NCBI GenBank assembly: GCA_964600075.1
Contig: CAZRIE010000018.1
Location: 1 to 47,859, forward strand
Source: CAZRIE01 sp964600075
GTDB taxonomy: Bacteria; Bacteroidota; Bacteroidia; Flavobacteriales; Flavobacteriaceae
Reading direction: 5' to 3'
Length of the DNA stretch: 47,859 nucleotides
Shown: positions 34,393 to 42,967 of the stretch, in pieces
How positions within the stretch are numbered: position 1 is the stretch's first letter
How the letters are laid out: every line of letters starts with the position of its first letter
Program-made: the position numbers and the translations under genes
Notes under the pieces: model-generated
What the model was told of the DNA's origin: nothing
Database searches by the model: none
What the model saw: the letters and a program-made list of their open reading frames with translations, nothing else

Positions 34393-35129
34393 TAGCCCAA
34401 TAAGAGTTGAGTGAGAACATAATTTGTAATTATAATGACCACACTGGTCCATACGAAAGATGTTGTACTGGCCTTACCGACCTCTAAAGCCCCGCCGGTC
34501 ATATAAAAACCGTGAAAAGAAGGTACGGTCGCCAGAACAAATGAGAACACCAAAGTTTTTATAAAAGCATAGGTGACTTGAAAGGAGTCGAAGTCTAACT
34601 GAAGACCCTCGACAAAATCCGCGCTGGTTAGATATCCGCCGAAAACTCCTGCAATCCATCCGCCAGAAATACCAACGAACATTGAGATGGCTATTGCAAA
34701 CGGATAAAAGAGCATGGCGATAATCTTGGGGAAGACAAGGTAGTTGAGCGCATTCACCCCCATCACATCTAGGGCGTCTATCTGTTCGGTCACACGCATT
34801 GAACCTATGCTCGAAGTGATATAAGAACCTACTTTTCCTGCCATGATGACAGACATAAAGGTTGGCGAAAATTCCAAGATCAGCGATTGCCTAGCCGTAA
34901 AACCGATGAGGTATTTAGGGATTATCGGACTGGTAAGGTTCAAGGCGGTTTGGATGGTTATTACGGCCCCGATAAAGAACGAAATAAAAATTATGATACC
35001 TAATGAACCGAAGATGAGCTCGTCTATTTCCTTTAAAATCAACGATTTCATAATACGCCACTTAACAGGCTTTTTAAAGACCTCTTTTATCATAATGGCA
35101 TATTTGCCAATCGACCTTACGTAGCTCAT
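34392..35129 (-). CDS. MlaE-type ABC transporter permease
   Basis: This inner-membrane permease of 245 residues belongs to the MlaE/YrbE family, with about five to six helices and the conserved stretch FMSVIMAGKVGSYITSSIGSMRVTEQIDALDVMGVNALNYLVFPKIIAML. It forms the membrane part of the complex whose ATPase is encoded just downstream with a one-base overlap. Such systems move phospholipids between the inner and outer membranes. It is transcribed divergently from the phosphatase gene. Confidence 0.92.
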   Translation of the reverse strand: MSYVRSIGKYAIMIKEVFKKPVKWRIMKSLILKEIDELIFGSLGIIIFISFFIGAVITIQTALNLTSPIIPKYLIGFTARQSLILEFSPTFMSVIMAGKVGSYITSSIGSMRVTEQIDALDVMGVNALNYLVFPKIIAMLFYPFAIAISMFVGISGGWIAGVFGGYLTSADFVEGLQLDFDSFQVTYAFIKTLVFSFVLATVPSFHGFYMTGGALEVGKASTTSFVWTSVVIIITNYVLTQLLLG

Positions 35130-35240
35130 GCGATAAAAATAAGTTTATCCGTACAAAAGTAGCAATAAACAAGTTGAATTGAGACTGTTTTCAATTTTAT
35201 GGGGGAATTTATTTACTTTTACCCAAACAATAATTTCAAC

Positions 35241-36902
35241 ATGCGCAAGAACTATTTAACCCTGTTTTTTTTGATTCTTTTCACCACTTTTCCCGTTACG
35301 GAAAACTTCGGGCAACGAAAGTCGAAAGATGCCCCCAATCTCGAATTAAAGACAACGCCCAAATTAGTGGTGGGTATCGTTGTCGATCAGATGCGCTACG
35401 ATTATATTACCCGTTTTTGGAACCACTACGGAAGCGATGGATTCAAACGATTTATCGATGAAGGTTTCAATTGTAAGAACAACCATTACAATTATGCGCC
35501 CACCAGTACAGGACCAGGTCATACCTCGATATATACGGGCACGACGCCAGCAATGCATGGTATTATAGGTAACAATTGGTACGATAAGGTATCTGAAACC
35601 GAAGTATATTGTGCTTCCGACTCCACCTACACATCGGTGGGTACTACTTCCGATGCAGGCCGAATGTCACCACACCGAATGAACGTTACTACAATAACGG
35701 ATGAATTACGTCTACATACCCAAATGCGCGGAAAGACCATAGCGATCGCCTTAAAAGATAGGGGAGCAGTATTGCCGGGAGGTCATACAGCAAATGCGGC
35801 CTATTGGTTCAATAATGGTAAGTGGATTACCAGCTCTTACTATATGGAAAACCTGCCCAATTGGGTAGATGATTTTAATTCGTCGACTAGCGTTGAAAAG
35901 TATAAAAAATCTTGGACGACCTTGAAGGATATCGACACCTATGTGGAAAGCGGGTCTGACAATAATGTATACGAAGGCCTTTTCAAGGGAGAAGAATCAC
36001 CGGTCTTTCCCCATAATGTGCCCAAGCTTTGGAAGGAGAACGGAAAGTACGAGCTTTTAAAGGCGACCCCATATGGTAACAGTATTACAGCAGATTTTGC
36101 TATAGTAGCTATGGAAGCCGAAAAATTAGGCACCGATACCGATACCGATTTTTTGGCGATCAGCTTTTCAAGTACCGATTATGTAGGCCACAAATTCGGG
36201 GTCAATTCCAAAGAGGTGCAGGATACCTATTTACGATTGGACGAGGACTTGGCGCGTCTGTTCAAAGCGTTGGATAGTAAAGTGGGAAAAGAAGAGTATA
36301 CCGTTTTTTTAACTGCCGACCATGCGGCAATAGACGTTCCGGCCTATTTGAAGGACCAAAAAATACCAGCAGGATATATGGAATGGGACAACATAGAAAC
36401 GGAGTTTGGTCAATTTTTGCAGTTTACCTATGGTACCCCCGGTATCGTCAAAAACTTTTCTAATTACCAATATTTTTTAGACCATAAGATTATCAAAAAT
36501 CTCGATTTGAACGTTCAAAACGTTCAAGAAACCATTGCTCAAGAATTGTTGAGCTACAAAGGTATCGACCGAGCGTATACCGCTCATCAGATGTGGCAGA
36601 ACAATTATACCCACGGTATTCCTTATATACTTCAGAACGGATACAATCAAAAACGTTCTGGAGATATTTTGGTGGTCTTGAAAACGGGTACGATTACGTA
36701 TCCGAAAACGGGCTCTACCCACGGGTCGCCGCATATTTACGATACGCATGTGCCGTTGTTGTTCTTTGGAAAAGGAATTAGTAAAGGGAGCACGGTAGAA
36801 AGAACGGAGATTTCCGATGCTGCACCTACCATTGCCGCTTTGCTCGGCATTGCATTCCCTAGCGGAACTACGGGAAAACCTATTGTTCAAGTGCTAGATT
36901 AA
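35241..36902 (+). CDS. pafA: PafA-type periplasmic alkaline phosphatase
   Basis: PafA is a phosphate-insensitive alkaline phosphomonoesterase of Bacteroidota. The 553-residue protein has a signal peptide (about 1-24), metal-binding VDQMRYD (Asp49), nucleophile Thr90 in APTSTGPGHTS, Asn111 in GNNW, and Lys172/Arg174 in LKDRGAV. The spacing Thr-Asn (21) and Lys-Arg (2) agrees with the Thr79, Asn100, Lys162 and Arg164 reported for Elizabethkingia PafA, which separates it from related phosphodiesterases. TADHAA and HGSPHIYD provide later metal ligands. ATG 35241 is chosen because it begins the signal peptide. Confidence 0.9.
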   Translation: MRKNYLTLFFLILFTTFPVTENFGQRKSKDAPNLELKTTPKLVVGIVVDQMRYDYITRFWNHYGSDGFKRFIDEGFNCKNNHYNYAPTSTGPGHTSIYTGTTPAMHGIIGNNWYDKVSETEVYCASDSTYTSVGTTSDAGRMSPHRMNVTTITDELRLHTQMRGKTIAIALKDRGAVLPGGHTANAAYWFNNGKWITSSYYMENLPNWVDDFNSSTSVEKYKKSWTTLKDIDTYVESGSDNNVYEGLFKGEESPVFPHNVPKLWKENGKYELLKATPYGNSITADFAIVAMEAEKLGTDTDTDFLAISFSSTDYVGHKFGVNSKEVQDTYLRLDEDLARLFKALDSKVGKEEYTVFLTADHAAIDVPAYLKDQKIPAGYMEWDNIETEFGQFLQFTYGTPGIVKNFSNYQYFLDHKIIKNLDLNVQNVQETIAQELLSYKGIDRAYTAHQMWQNNYTHGIPYILQNGYNQKRSGDILVVLKTGTITYPKTGSTHGSPHIYDTHVPLLFFGKGISKGSTVERTEISDAAPTIAALLGIAFPSGTTGKPIVQVLD

Positions 36903-36955
36903 GTGTTCTTTAGGGACAGTATGTAGAATTCATATCCAAAAAAGACTTCGAATAA

Positions 36956-37744
36956 ATGAACAGCGATCCTATAGGTATTTTCGATTCCGGTGTTGGGGGA
37001 ACTTCCATTTGGAAAGAAATCCAAAGACAGTTGCCCAACGAGAGTACCATTTATTTGGCCGATAGTAAAAATGCACCTTATGGGAAAAAATCCAAAGAAC
37101 AGATTCTTCAACTCAGTATAAAGAATACGGAGCTATTACTTGAAAAAGGAAGCAAAATAATTGTAGTAGCATGTAACACCGCAACAACAAATGCCATTGA
37201 CTATCTTCGGAATAATTATAATATTCCATTTATAGGCATTGAGCCGGCCATAAAACCTGCGGCACTGCAATCGAAATCAAAATCGGTAGGTATTCTTGCT
37301 ACCAAGGGTACCCTGTCGAGTAGCCTTTTTCATAGTACTTCAGAAAACCATGCCAGTGGTATAGAAATCATAGAACAAGAAGGTACAGGTCTGGTGCCGC
37401 TAATCGAAAGGGGCAAAGTGAATTCGAATGAAACCAAGGCTCTACTACGAACCTACTTAAAACCGATGCTAAAAAAGGGTATCGACTATTTAGTTTTGGG
37501 CTGTACCCATTATCCGTATTTGATTCCTGTTTTAAAGGAGATGCTCCCAACAACTGTTCAGATTATTGATTCGGGAAAAGCGGTTGCACGGCAGACAAAG
37601 GCCGTATTGCAGAAAACGGACCTATGGAACGCTTCAGAAAAAATAGGTGGTTATAAATTTTACAGTAATTCTGATACTTTCGCTCTAAAAAGTCTTCTAC
37701 GCGATGTGGATACGGCTCTTGAAGTTTCCTATTTGGATTTTTGA
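36956..37744 (+). CDS. murI: Glutamate racemase
   Basis: MurI interconverts L- and D-glutamate for peptidoglycan synthesis. The 262-residue protein has GIFDSGVGGTS at the start, PYGKKS, the first catalytic Cys in VACNTATTNA, and the second in LGCTHYPYL. It follows the pafA gene by 53 bases, probably on the same transcript. Confidence 0.95.
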   Translation: MNSDPIGIFDSGVGGTSIWKEIQRQLPNESTIYLADSKNAPYGKKSKEQILQLSIKNTELLLEKGSKIIVVACNTATTNAIDYLRNNYNIPFIGIEPAIKPAALQSKSKSVGILATKGTLSSSLFHSTSENHASGIEIIEQEGTGLVPLIERGKVNSNETKALLRTYLKPMLKKGIDYLVLGCTHYPYLIPVLKEMLPTTVQIIDSGKAVARQTKAVLQKTDLWNASEKIGGYKFYSNSDTFALKSLLRDVDTALEVSYLDF

Positions 37745-38045
37745 AAGGGTGCTTTCCAATTTGACCTCCTCCAGATAAACTCCTCGGCTGAAATTATACC
37801 TCAAGTAAATGGTCAGCCTTCATTCTCCAAAACACAAGTGTAAGAAGAAACGAAACCTAAAAAACCTTTGGACATACAAGATGCAGCATAGGTTCTACAT
37901 TGGTCATATTGCCTTGTTGTAAATACTATCAACCGCATTATGGCAATGGGTAAAAGTCTACCAAAAAAAGCGGTCGAATATGATGTATCACATTCGACCG
38001 CTAAGTTATTGCCAATATAAAACAAAGTAAAAAGATGGTGATAGT
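37745..38045. other. Convergent gap between murI and the secreted-protein gene
   Basis: No gene is seen in these 301 bases. The only clear element is the terminator at 37962-38002 serving the minus-strand gene; no matching terminator for murI is evident. Confidence 0.5.
37962..38002 (-). terminator. Strong terminator for the minus-strand gene at 38046
   Basis: GCGGTCGAAT (37970-37979) and ATTCGACCGC (37992-38001) form a perfect ten-base-pair stem. On the minus strand it is followed by a run of seven T. Confidence 0.88.
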
Positions 38046-38534
38046 TTAGTTTAGAGAACCTTCCATTTCGCCAATAAATGGAATAACCTCTTTCATCTCT
38101 GACTTCACTAAGGTTTCCATATATTTTTCTACCTGCATGAACTTGGCAGCTTCGACAGGAGAAACCACTTTGCACATTTTTTTGTAATATTTTAATTGCA
38201 GTTTTTCGGTTGCAATATTGTTTTTGAACGAACGGTTCGTCAAATCTTTGGCTTGTTCATCGTTGATATTATCATAAGCATTGGCGTAATCTTGGATGAT
38301 ATTAAAACGTTCTTGCCCCAGTTCTTTTCGCTCCATAGCGTAACTATCATAAACCGGCCAAAATGCTGACGCTTTTGTCTCGTCCATCTCCATGTAGGCT
38401 CCTACTACTTCTTTTTTTGCCATACCCCACATTTCCTGAATAATTGCCATCTCATTCATGACGGTATCTTGAGCGATACCAAATTGAAAACCTCCTAAGG
38501 CCAAAGCCAAACAAATAATACTAATTCTTTTCAT
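38046..38534 (-). CDS. Secreted helical protein of unknown function
   Basis: This 162-residue protein has a signal peptide (MKRISIICLALALGGFQFGIAQ) followed by a charged, almost fully helical chain with no Cys pair or known motif. Features include FWPVYDSYAMERKELGQERF and ATEKLQLKYYKKMCKVVSPVEAAKFMQVEKYME. The overall look (short, periplasmic, helical, rich in Met, Lys and Glu) recalls CpxP/Spy-type stress or chaperone proteins, but LTxxQ repeats are absent, so the comparison is only structural. It lies 38 bases downstream of the HdeD-like gene on the same strand and ends at a strong terminator, so the two are probably co-expressed. Confidence 0.7.
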   Translation of the reverse strand: MKRISIICLALALGGFQFGIAQDTVMNEMAIIQEMWGMAKKEVVGAYMEMDETKASAFWPVYDSYAMERKELGQERFNIIQDYANAYDNINDEQAKDLTNRSFKNNIATEKLQLKYYKKMCKVVSPVEAAKFMQVEKYMETLVKSEMKEVIPFIGEMEGSLN

Positions 38535-38572
38535 AATCTTAAATTTAAATTTCTGTGTTCTTAATAGTTTTC

Positions 38573-39172
38573 TTATTCAATATTATCTTGAGCGTTGTCT
38601 ATAACTGTTCTCAGTTCTTCACCCTTATTTTTTAAGAAGTTCTTGCCCTTGCGTATTTTCAAGGAGACTACAATTAGTAAAACCCCGATCAATAATGCGA
38701 AGAAACCAATGATGTACATTAAGGAACCGATACCCAATAAGGGTCGGGCAAAAATCAAAAGACCAAAAATTACTGAGATTGCTCCTCCTAGAATCATCCA
38801 ACCTTCGCCTTCTATCTCTTTTCGTAACTGAATGGCTTTCGCAATGCGGCTTACGCCTGCAAATACAAACCAGAAACCGATAAAAAGACTAACAATCAAT
38901 AGGGTTACACCTGGGGTCATGAACAATATTAGGCCAAAGGCCAAACTGATCAGTCCTTCAGCTAAAAAAAGCCATTTGTCCTCTCTTTGCTTCCAGCTGC
39001 CGATGGCTGTAATTGTCGATGCCATTCCGTCGATGATAATCAACAGTGCAAACCACATGGCCAGTGTCGCTGCGCTGGCGCCTGGGTTAAAAAAAGCGAA
39101 TAATGCGAAAATAATCAGCAAAACTCCTTTGATGGTCAGTAGCCACCAATTTTTGTGCAAAAGGTTTAACAT
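38573..39172 (-). CDS. HdeD-family (DUF308) membrane protein
   Basis: This 199-residue inner-membrane protein has six hydrophobic helices in the HdeD/DUF308 repeat pattern: WWLLTIKGVLLIIFALFAFFNPG, LAMWFALLIIIDGMASTITAIGSW, WLFLAEGLISLAFGLILFMTPG and later copies. E. coli HdeD is linked to acid resistance, but the function of flavobacterial members is untested. The protein encoded at 40067 carries a similar N-terminal module, which makes this local pair notable. Confidence 0.9.
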   Translation of the reverse strand: MLNLLHKNWWLLTIKGVLLIIFALFAFFNPGASAATLAMWFALLIIIDGMASTITAIGSWKQREDKWLFLAEGLISLAFGLILFMTPGVTLLIVSLFIGFWFVFAGVSRIAKAIQLRKEIEGEGWMILGGAISVIFGLLIFARPLLGIGSLMYIIGFFALLIGVLLIVVSLKIRKGKNFLKNKGEELRTVIDNAQDNIE

Positions 39173-39364
39173 GTTACTCGTATTTTAGTGTTCATATTTA
39201 TGACAACTCGGTTAGCTTTTATAAAAAGGGTGGGGAACCTGTAGTAACTTAAACTCCTAAAAAGGCTTTTAAATAACGCGATAAATATATTCATTAAATT
39301 CTTAAAAATGTAATTTTTTTTATTTGGCGATTACCAACAACTTCTATTTTTAACTTGCGCTGTG

Positions 39365-39565
39365 ATGGTCGGATTACGACTTTTGGTGCTTGCTGTCCTA
39401 TACAAGCCCGGTAAAGCTTTCGTTCTTAGTTGGTGCTATATGGTAATCGTAAATAGCGATGGAAATAGCCTAATGAAGGGCTTCGGTGCTTCCTTTTATG
39501 CTCTTTTTTATCTAGTTTTTTGTTTTGGCATTGCTGTGAAATTGGGTAATTTGGCTCATCGCTAA
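39365..39565 (+). CDS. Small hydrophobic protein or gene fragment
   Basis: This 66-residue frame encodes two hydrophobic segments (VGLRLLVLAVLYKPGKAFVL and FYALFYLVFCFGIAVKLGNLAHR). Its stop overlaps the start of the PPIase-like fragment by one base. The last 15 codons recur in a second copy at 42674-42718, showing they were part of a duplicated unit. I do not recognise the family; genes before this kind of PPIase are often HupE/UreJ-like, but the sequence does not confirm that. It may be a decayed remnant. Confidence 0.35.
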   Translation: MVGLRLLVLAVLYKPGKAFVLSWCYMVIVNSDGNSLMKGFGASFYALFYLVFCFGIAVKLGNLAHR

Positions 39566-39675
39566 TGACGCCTATGCGTAAAAGTTTTAAACATCCGGTT
39601 TTTCACATTGTGGTATTTGGTCTATTGGCGGGTATCATCATCTTGATTTTGTCCGGTCTTAAAATGCCCTCGGTA
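39523..39675 (+). repeat. Direct repeat, copy 1 of a 153-base unit
   Basis: This segment covers the end of the small hydrophobic gene and the start of the PPIase fragment. It matches 42674-42826 over its whole length by eye, with scattered base changes and no net length difference. The two copies flank the phosphoesterase fusion gene. Confidence 0.8.
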
Positions 39676-39879
39676 GTAGATCGCCGTATTGTTATCGGAA
39701 ATACTGATTTGGCACATGTATTGGTATTGTTGACGCGTACCTGGCAATATCCTCCCACAAAAGAAGATTTAACAGGCGTCTTACAAAGATATATCTTGCA
39801 CGAATTGGTCTATCAAGAAGCGCTGAGCCAAGACGGGGACGACAATAACGCTCTAGTAGAACGTTCATTGATTATGTAG
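39565..39879 (+). pseudogene. N-terminal fragment of a membrane-anchored PPIase-like protein
   Basis: The frame encodes 104 residues: a membrane anchor (FHIVVFGLLAGIIILILSGL), then RRIVIGNTDLAHVLVLLTRTWQYPPTKEDLTGVLQRYILHELVYQEALSQDGDDNNALVERSLIM. This matches the SurA-like N-terminal region of parvulin-type peptidyl-prolyl isomerases. Family members continue with an R-R-L-x-x-K-M-like pattern and a catalytic domain. Here a TAG replaces the expected Lys codon and IDMLAAK follows before another stop, so the catalytic half is gone. A duplicate of its first part lies at 42725. Confidence 0.65.
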
Positions 39880-40066
39880 ATAGACATGCTGGCCGCCAAA
39901 TAATGGGTGAGAAATTACCAAAGGGGATATTTAAATTGATCCCCATTTTTTTATCTGACATTAGATCATTCTTTATGTTATAATCTCATTAGTGATGGCT
40001 GATAAAGGATCTCCCCTTGATGAATCGAGTATAAAATTTAATTAAACCATACACCAAAACCGAATC

Positions 40067-42418
40067 ATGGAAAAATCCAAAGACAAAAAGCCGTTTTTTA
40101 GTTTTGTTCAACAGCGGTACATCTTTACTGGGTTAGGAATTTTGTTGGTGTTTCTGGCAATTCTTACCCCCTTCAAAGATATCGTCGAACCCGCCAAATA
40201 TATAGGTAGTTTGTTGGTTTGGGCCGCAATTCTTGAGGTCATACACGGTTTTAGAAGATCGGCAAAACATGCACGGTTTTCTGCATGGGCCAGTGGTGGA
40301 ATCACATTATTCATCGGTGTCTTTTTAGTCAATGACCAACTGTTTCAACAACAGCCACTGGTACGGATCATCATTTTTCTCTTATTGATAGACGGCATTC
40401 GAAGTCTCGGTTTCTTTTTAAAACGAAGGGAAGAGGAGAAGTCAATACTGAATTACTTACTTCCAGGAATTGGAAACTTTCTAGTGGTGCTATTGATATT
40501 TATTTTCGAAGGCAAAGGTTTTACATGGACTATCGCCATCGGGGGTGCTTTACGCATACTCGGTACGGTCTATAACCTGTTTACGGCAAAATTAGGCAGT
40601 GTAGAAAATGTGGCTGACGACATCGTTCACAGTTTGGGTATCGATGGTGATGAAGAGCTTGTAACCCTTGCAAAAAAACTAGAAAAAGAAGATGAGCAAA
40701 GGGCGTCTATTGATGCAGGATGGATTTTAGTCTTTACCCTGACCTTATTTTTTATACACCTTGGCCGGATGGGATTTGATCGGTCTACTTTTGGAATTCT
40801 TTCTCCTCTTGTTGCTGTTGTAGGCGATATGTTTATCGCCTTGGTCATTGCATATGGCATAATAGCCCCAATTAGAACGGTCTTTAGAAAATTTAGTAGT
40901 TTTTTCACAAAAGTGTGTTCCAATTGGGTTCAGAAAGTACCGGAGTCGGAAAGAAGATTTTTCAGTCTGAGAACGTTGGTCAGCTGGTGGATAAAGCAAC
41001 AACTGAACCTCTCGATATCGATGCGAAAGTCAGCCTATTCATTCTCGACTGCGTTTAGAAATGGTCTTAAGATCGGCTTGCCGTTTGCAGCGCTTCTGGC
41101 TGCTATAATGCCGGTGCTTGGAATGAGCTGGTACTTTGATACGGAAAATTGGGCCTCTGGCATATGGGATGGTTATGCCGGATCGCGAACAGAAGTTTGG
41201 CGTGAATCAATGGTCCGGGCAAGCGGTGAAAAAGTAGGTCCGAATGCCTTTAAATTAGAACCTGAGGGCGTGCCTGCAAACGGAGACTTTTCTTTTGTCA
41301 TTATCGGTGATCCTGGAGAGGGCGATGCCTCCCAGCTCATCTTAAAAGATCAGATTTTGGCAGTTTCAAACAAACCTGATATAGGTTTTGTGGTAATTTC
41401 TTCCGATATTATTTACCCATCGGGAGCGATGCGTGATTATGAGCGTAAATTCTTTCTACCTTTTAAAGGAATTACCAAACCCATTTATGCCATACCAGGT
41501 AATCATGACTGGTATGATGCCTTGGAAGGTTTTACTGCAACATTTTTCACCCCTGAGGCGGCGGTTAAAGCGATGGAAGCTAGAATACGTGGCGATTATA
41601 ACCTGACCTTAACAGATTCAGAGGATGTTCAAAAACTAGTTCAGCAGGCGTCATATTTAAAGAAGGAGTACCAGCTACCAACGGGATATCAAAACGCACC
41701 ATTTTTTCAAGTTTCCAATGAGCATTTTGTATTATTGGCGATTGACACGGGTGTCCGTCGAAAAGTAGATTCCATCCAACTCGATTGGATAAAATCGGTG
41801 TTGGAAGCTTCTAAAGACAAGTATGTTATGGCTTTACTAGGGCACCCCTTTTATGCAATCGGCGAATATCAGGGTGATATGAATCCCGATTTCAGGGCCT
41901 TGCATGATCTACTGCGTGAATATAAAGTTCCCCTGGTAATGGCCGGTGACACCCACGATTTGGAATACTATAAAGAACTGCCCCAAAACAATGATGCACA
42001 TACCATGCATCACTTTGTTAATGGCGGGGGCGGCGCATACTTAAGTATTGGGGCCGCAATGGCGAAGGTAGAAGAAAGGCCAACAATAGATTGGGCAAAT
42101 TACCCATCACATGACCCGCTGGTGCAAAAAATCGATTCGCTAACCCCAAAATGGAAATATCCGGCATGGTTGTGGGTTAAAAAATACAATGGGTATCCCT
42201 TTACCGCAGAGTGGCTTTCCGCTGCTTTTGACTATAACAAGGCGCCGTTCTTTCAAAGCTTCATGGAAATAAAAGTAGAAAAATCCAAGAATCGTATAAG
42301 ACTAGTTCCCTACGGAATAAATGGACAACTACAATGGAAGGATTTTCAATACGGTGGTTTAGGAAAGCCTGAGGGCGTCGGTGGGAATGATCTGGTTGAA
42401 TGGATTCTGCCCATGTAA
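40067..42418 (+). CDS. Fusion of HdeD-like membrane domain and calcineurin-like phosphoesterase
   Basis: This 783-residue protein has about nine predicted membrane helices followed by a soluble enzyme. Residues about 15-175 look like an HdeD/DUF308 module with six helices. Two more helices lie at about 218-270, a basic segment follows, and a further helix is at about 335-355. From about 408 a metallophosphoesterase fold carries FVIIGDPGEGD, SSDIIYPSG, IPGNHDWYD, LLGHPFY and AGDTHDLEYY. The second metal-site motif has Ser-Asp where Gly-Asp is usual. Basic N-terminus and odd helix count would place the enzyme in the periplasm, but this is inference. The substrate is unknown. The gene is bracketed by copies of a 153-base repeat. 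Confidence 0.85.
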   Translation: MEKSKDKKPFFSFVQQRYIFTGLGILLVFLAILTPFKDIVEPAKYIGSLLVWAAILEVIHGFRRSAKHARFSAWASGGITLFIGVFLVNDQLFQQQPLVRIIIFLLLIDGIRSLGFFLKRREEEKSILNYLLPGIGNFLVVLLIFIFEGKGFTWTIAIGGALRILGTVYNLFTAKLGSVENVADDIVHSLGIDGDEELVTLAKKLEKEDEQRASIDAGWILVFTLTLFFIHLGRMGFDRSTFGILSPLVAVVGDMFIALVIAYGIIAPIRTVFRKFSSFFTKVCSNWVQKVPESERRFFSLRTLVSWWIKQQLNLSISMRKSAYSFSTAFRNGLKIGLPFAALLAAIMPVLGMSWYFDTENWASGIWDGYAGSRTEVWRESMVRASGEKVGPNAFKLEPEGVPANGDFSFVIIGDPGEGDASQLILKDQILAVSNKPDIGFVVISSDIIYPSGAMRDYERKFFLPFKGITKPIYAIPGNHDWYDALEGFTATFFTPEAAVKAMEARIRGDYNLTLTDSEDVQKLVQQASYLKKEYQLPTGYQNAPFFQVSNEHFVLLAIDTGVRRKVDSIQLDWIKSVLEASKDKYVMALLGHPFYAIGEYQGDMNPDFRALHDLLREYKVPLVMAGDTHDLEYYKELPQNNDAHTMHHFVNGGGGAYLSIGAAMAKVEERPTIDWANYPSHDPLVQKIDSLTPKWKYPAWLWVKKYNGYPFTAEWLSAAFDYNKAPFFQSFMEIKVEKSKNRIRLVPYGINGQLQWKDFQYGGLGKPEGVGGNDLVEWILPM

Positions 42419-42673
42419 GTTTACCCTCAGCTCATCAACTAAAATAAAAATCCTTTGCTAGAAAAACGATTCCACGTCCTTATTGTCCTAACAACAGGTC
42501 TATCTGTAAATTATTAAGTCGATTGCCCTCAATTTATAATATTAGAATATATTCGTCTACTTCCTTCAAATACCCAACATCAAATCGATGCAGGACGTTT
42601 ATGTACCACTGTTAAAATCGCAGATTGTTCAGTTTTTAAGTGCTAGGGTTTGTCCTTATTATTCCCTTTTTTA

Positions 42674-42826
42674 TTTTGGCATTGCTACGGAATTGGGTAA
42701 TTTGGCCCATCAATAAAAACGCAAATGCGCAAAAGTTTTAAGCATCCTGTTTTTCATATTGTGGTATTTGGTCTATTGAAAGGCATCATCTTCTTTATCT
42801 TGTAAGGTGCCAAAATACCCTCGGTA
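42674..42826 (+). repeat. Direct repeat, copy 2 of a 153-base unit
   Basis: It corresponds to 39523-39675. It encodes FGIATELGNLAHQ before a stop and then MRKSFKHPVFHIVVFGLLKG, closely matching copy 1 (FGIAVKLGNLAHR; MRKSFKHPVFHIVVFGLLAG). Copy 2 is more decayed. Confidence 0.8.
42725..42805 (+). pseudogene. Second N-terminal PPIase-like fragment
   Basis: This 26-residue frame starts MRKSFKHPVFHIVVFGLL, as in the fragment at 39565, and stops after IIFFIL. It is too short to be functional. Confidence 0.6.
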
Positions 42827-42967
42827 ACACGAATAATGTAAGATTTCGCAAGGTTAAGCCCGATTTGGTATGCTATCAAGTATTGAATAACACTTTTTCA
42901 TTGTTCATCGAGCTAGCCCAAAGGGAGCGGATATTTTTGAGAGATTGGATTGTTAATAATAAAAAGA

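Larger units (their letters stand above)
42419..42967. other. Gap holding repeat copy 2 before the AsmA-like gene
   Basis: The first 250 bases show no coding frame. The repeat copy follows at 42674-42826 with a 26-codon PPIase-like start, then about 140 bases lead into the AsmA-like gene. Confidence 0.5.

Noticed and set aside
34393..34452. N-terminal extension of the MlaF-type ATPase
   Set aside because: It is inside the permease gene; the one-base overlap start at 34392 begins exactly at the ABC domain.
39365..39565. HupE/UreJ C-terminus
   Set aside because: Position fits the usual gene before this PPIase, but the residues do not show the family pattern, so no identity was assigned.
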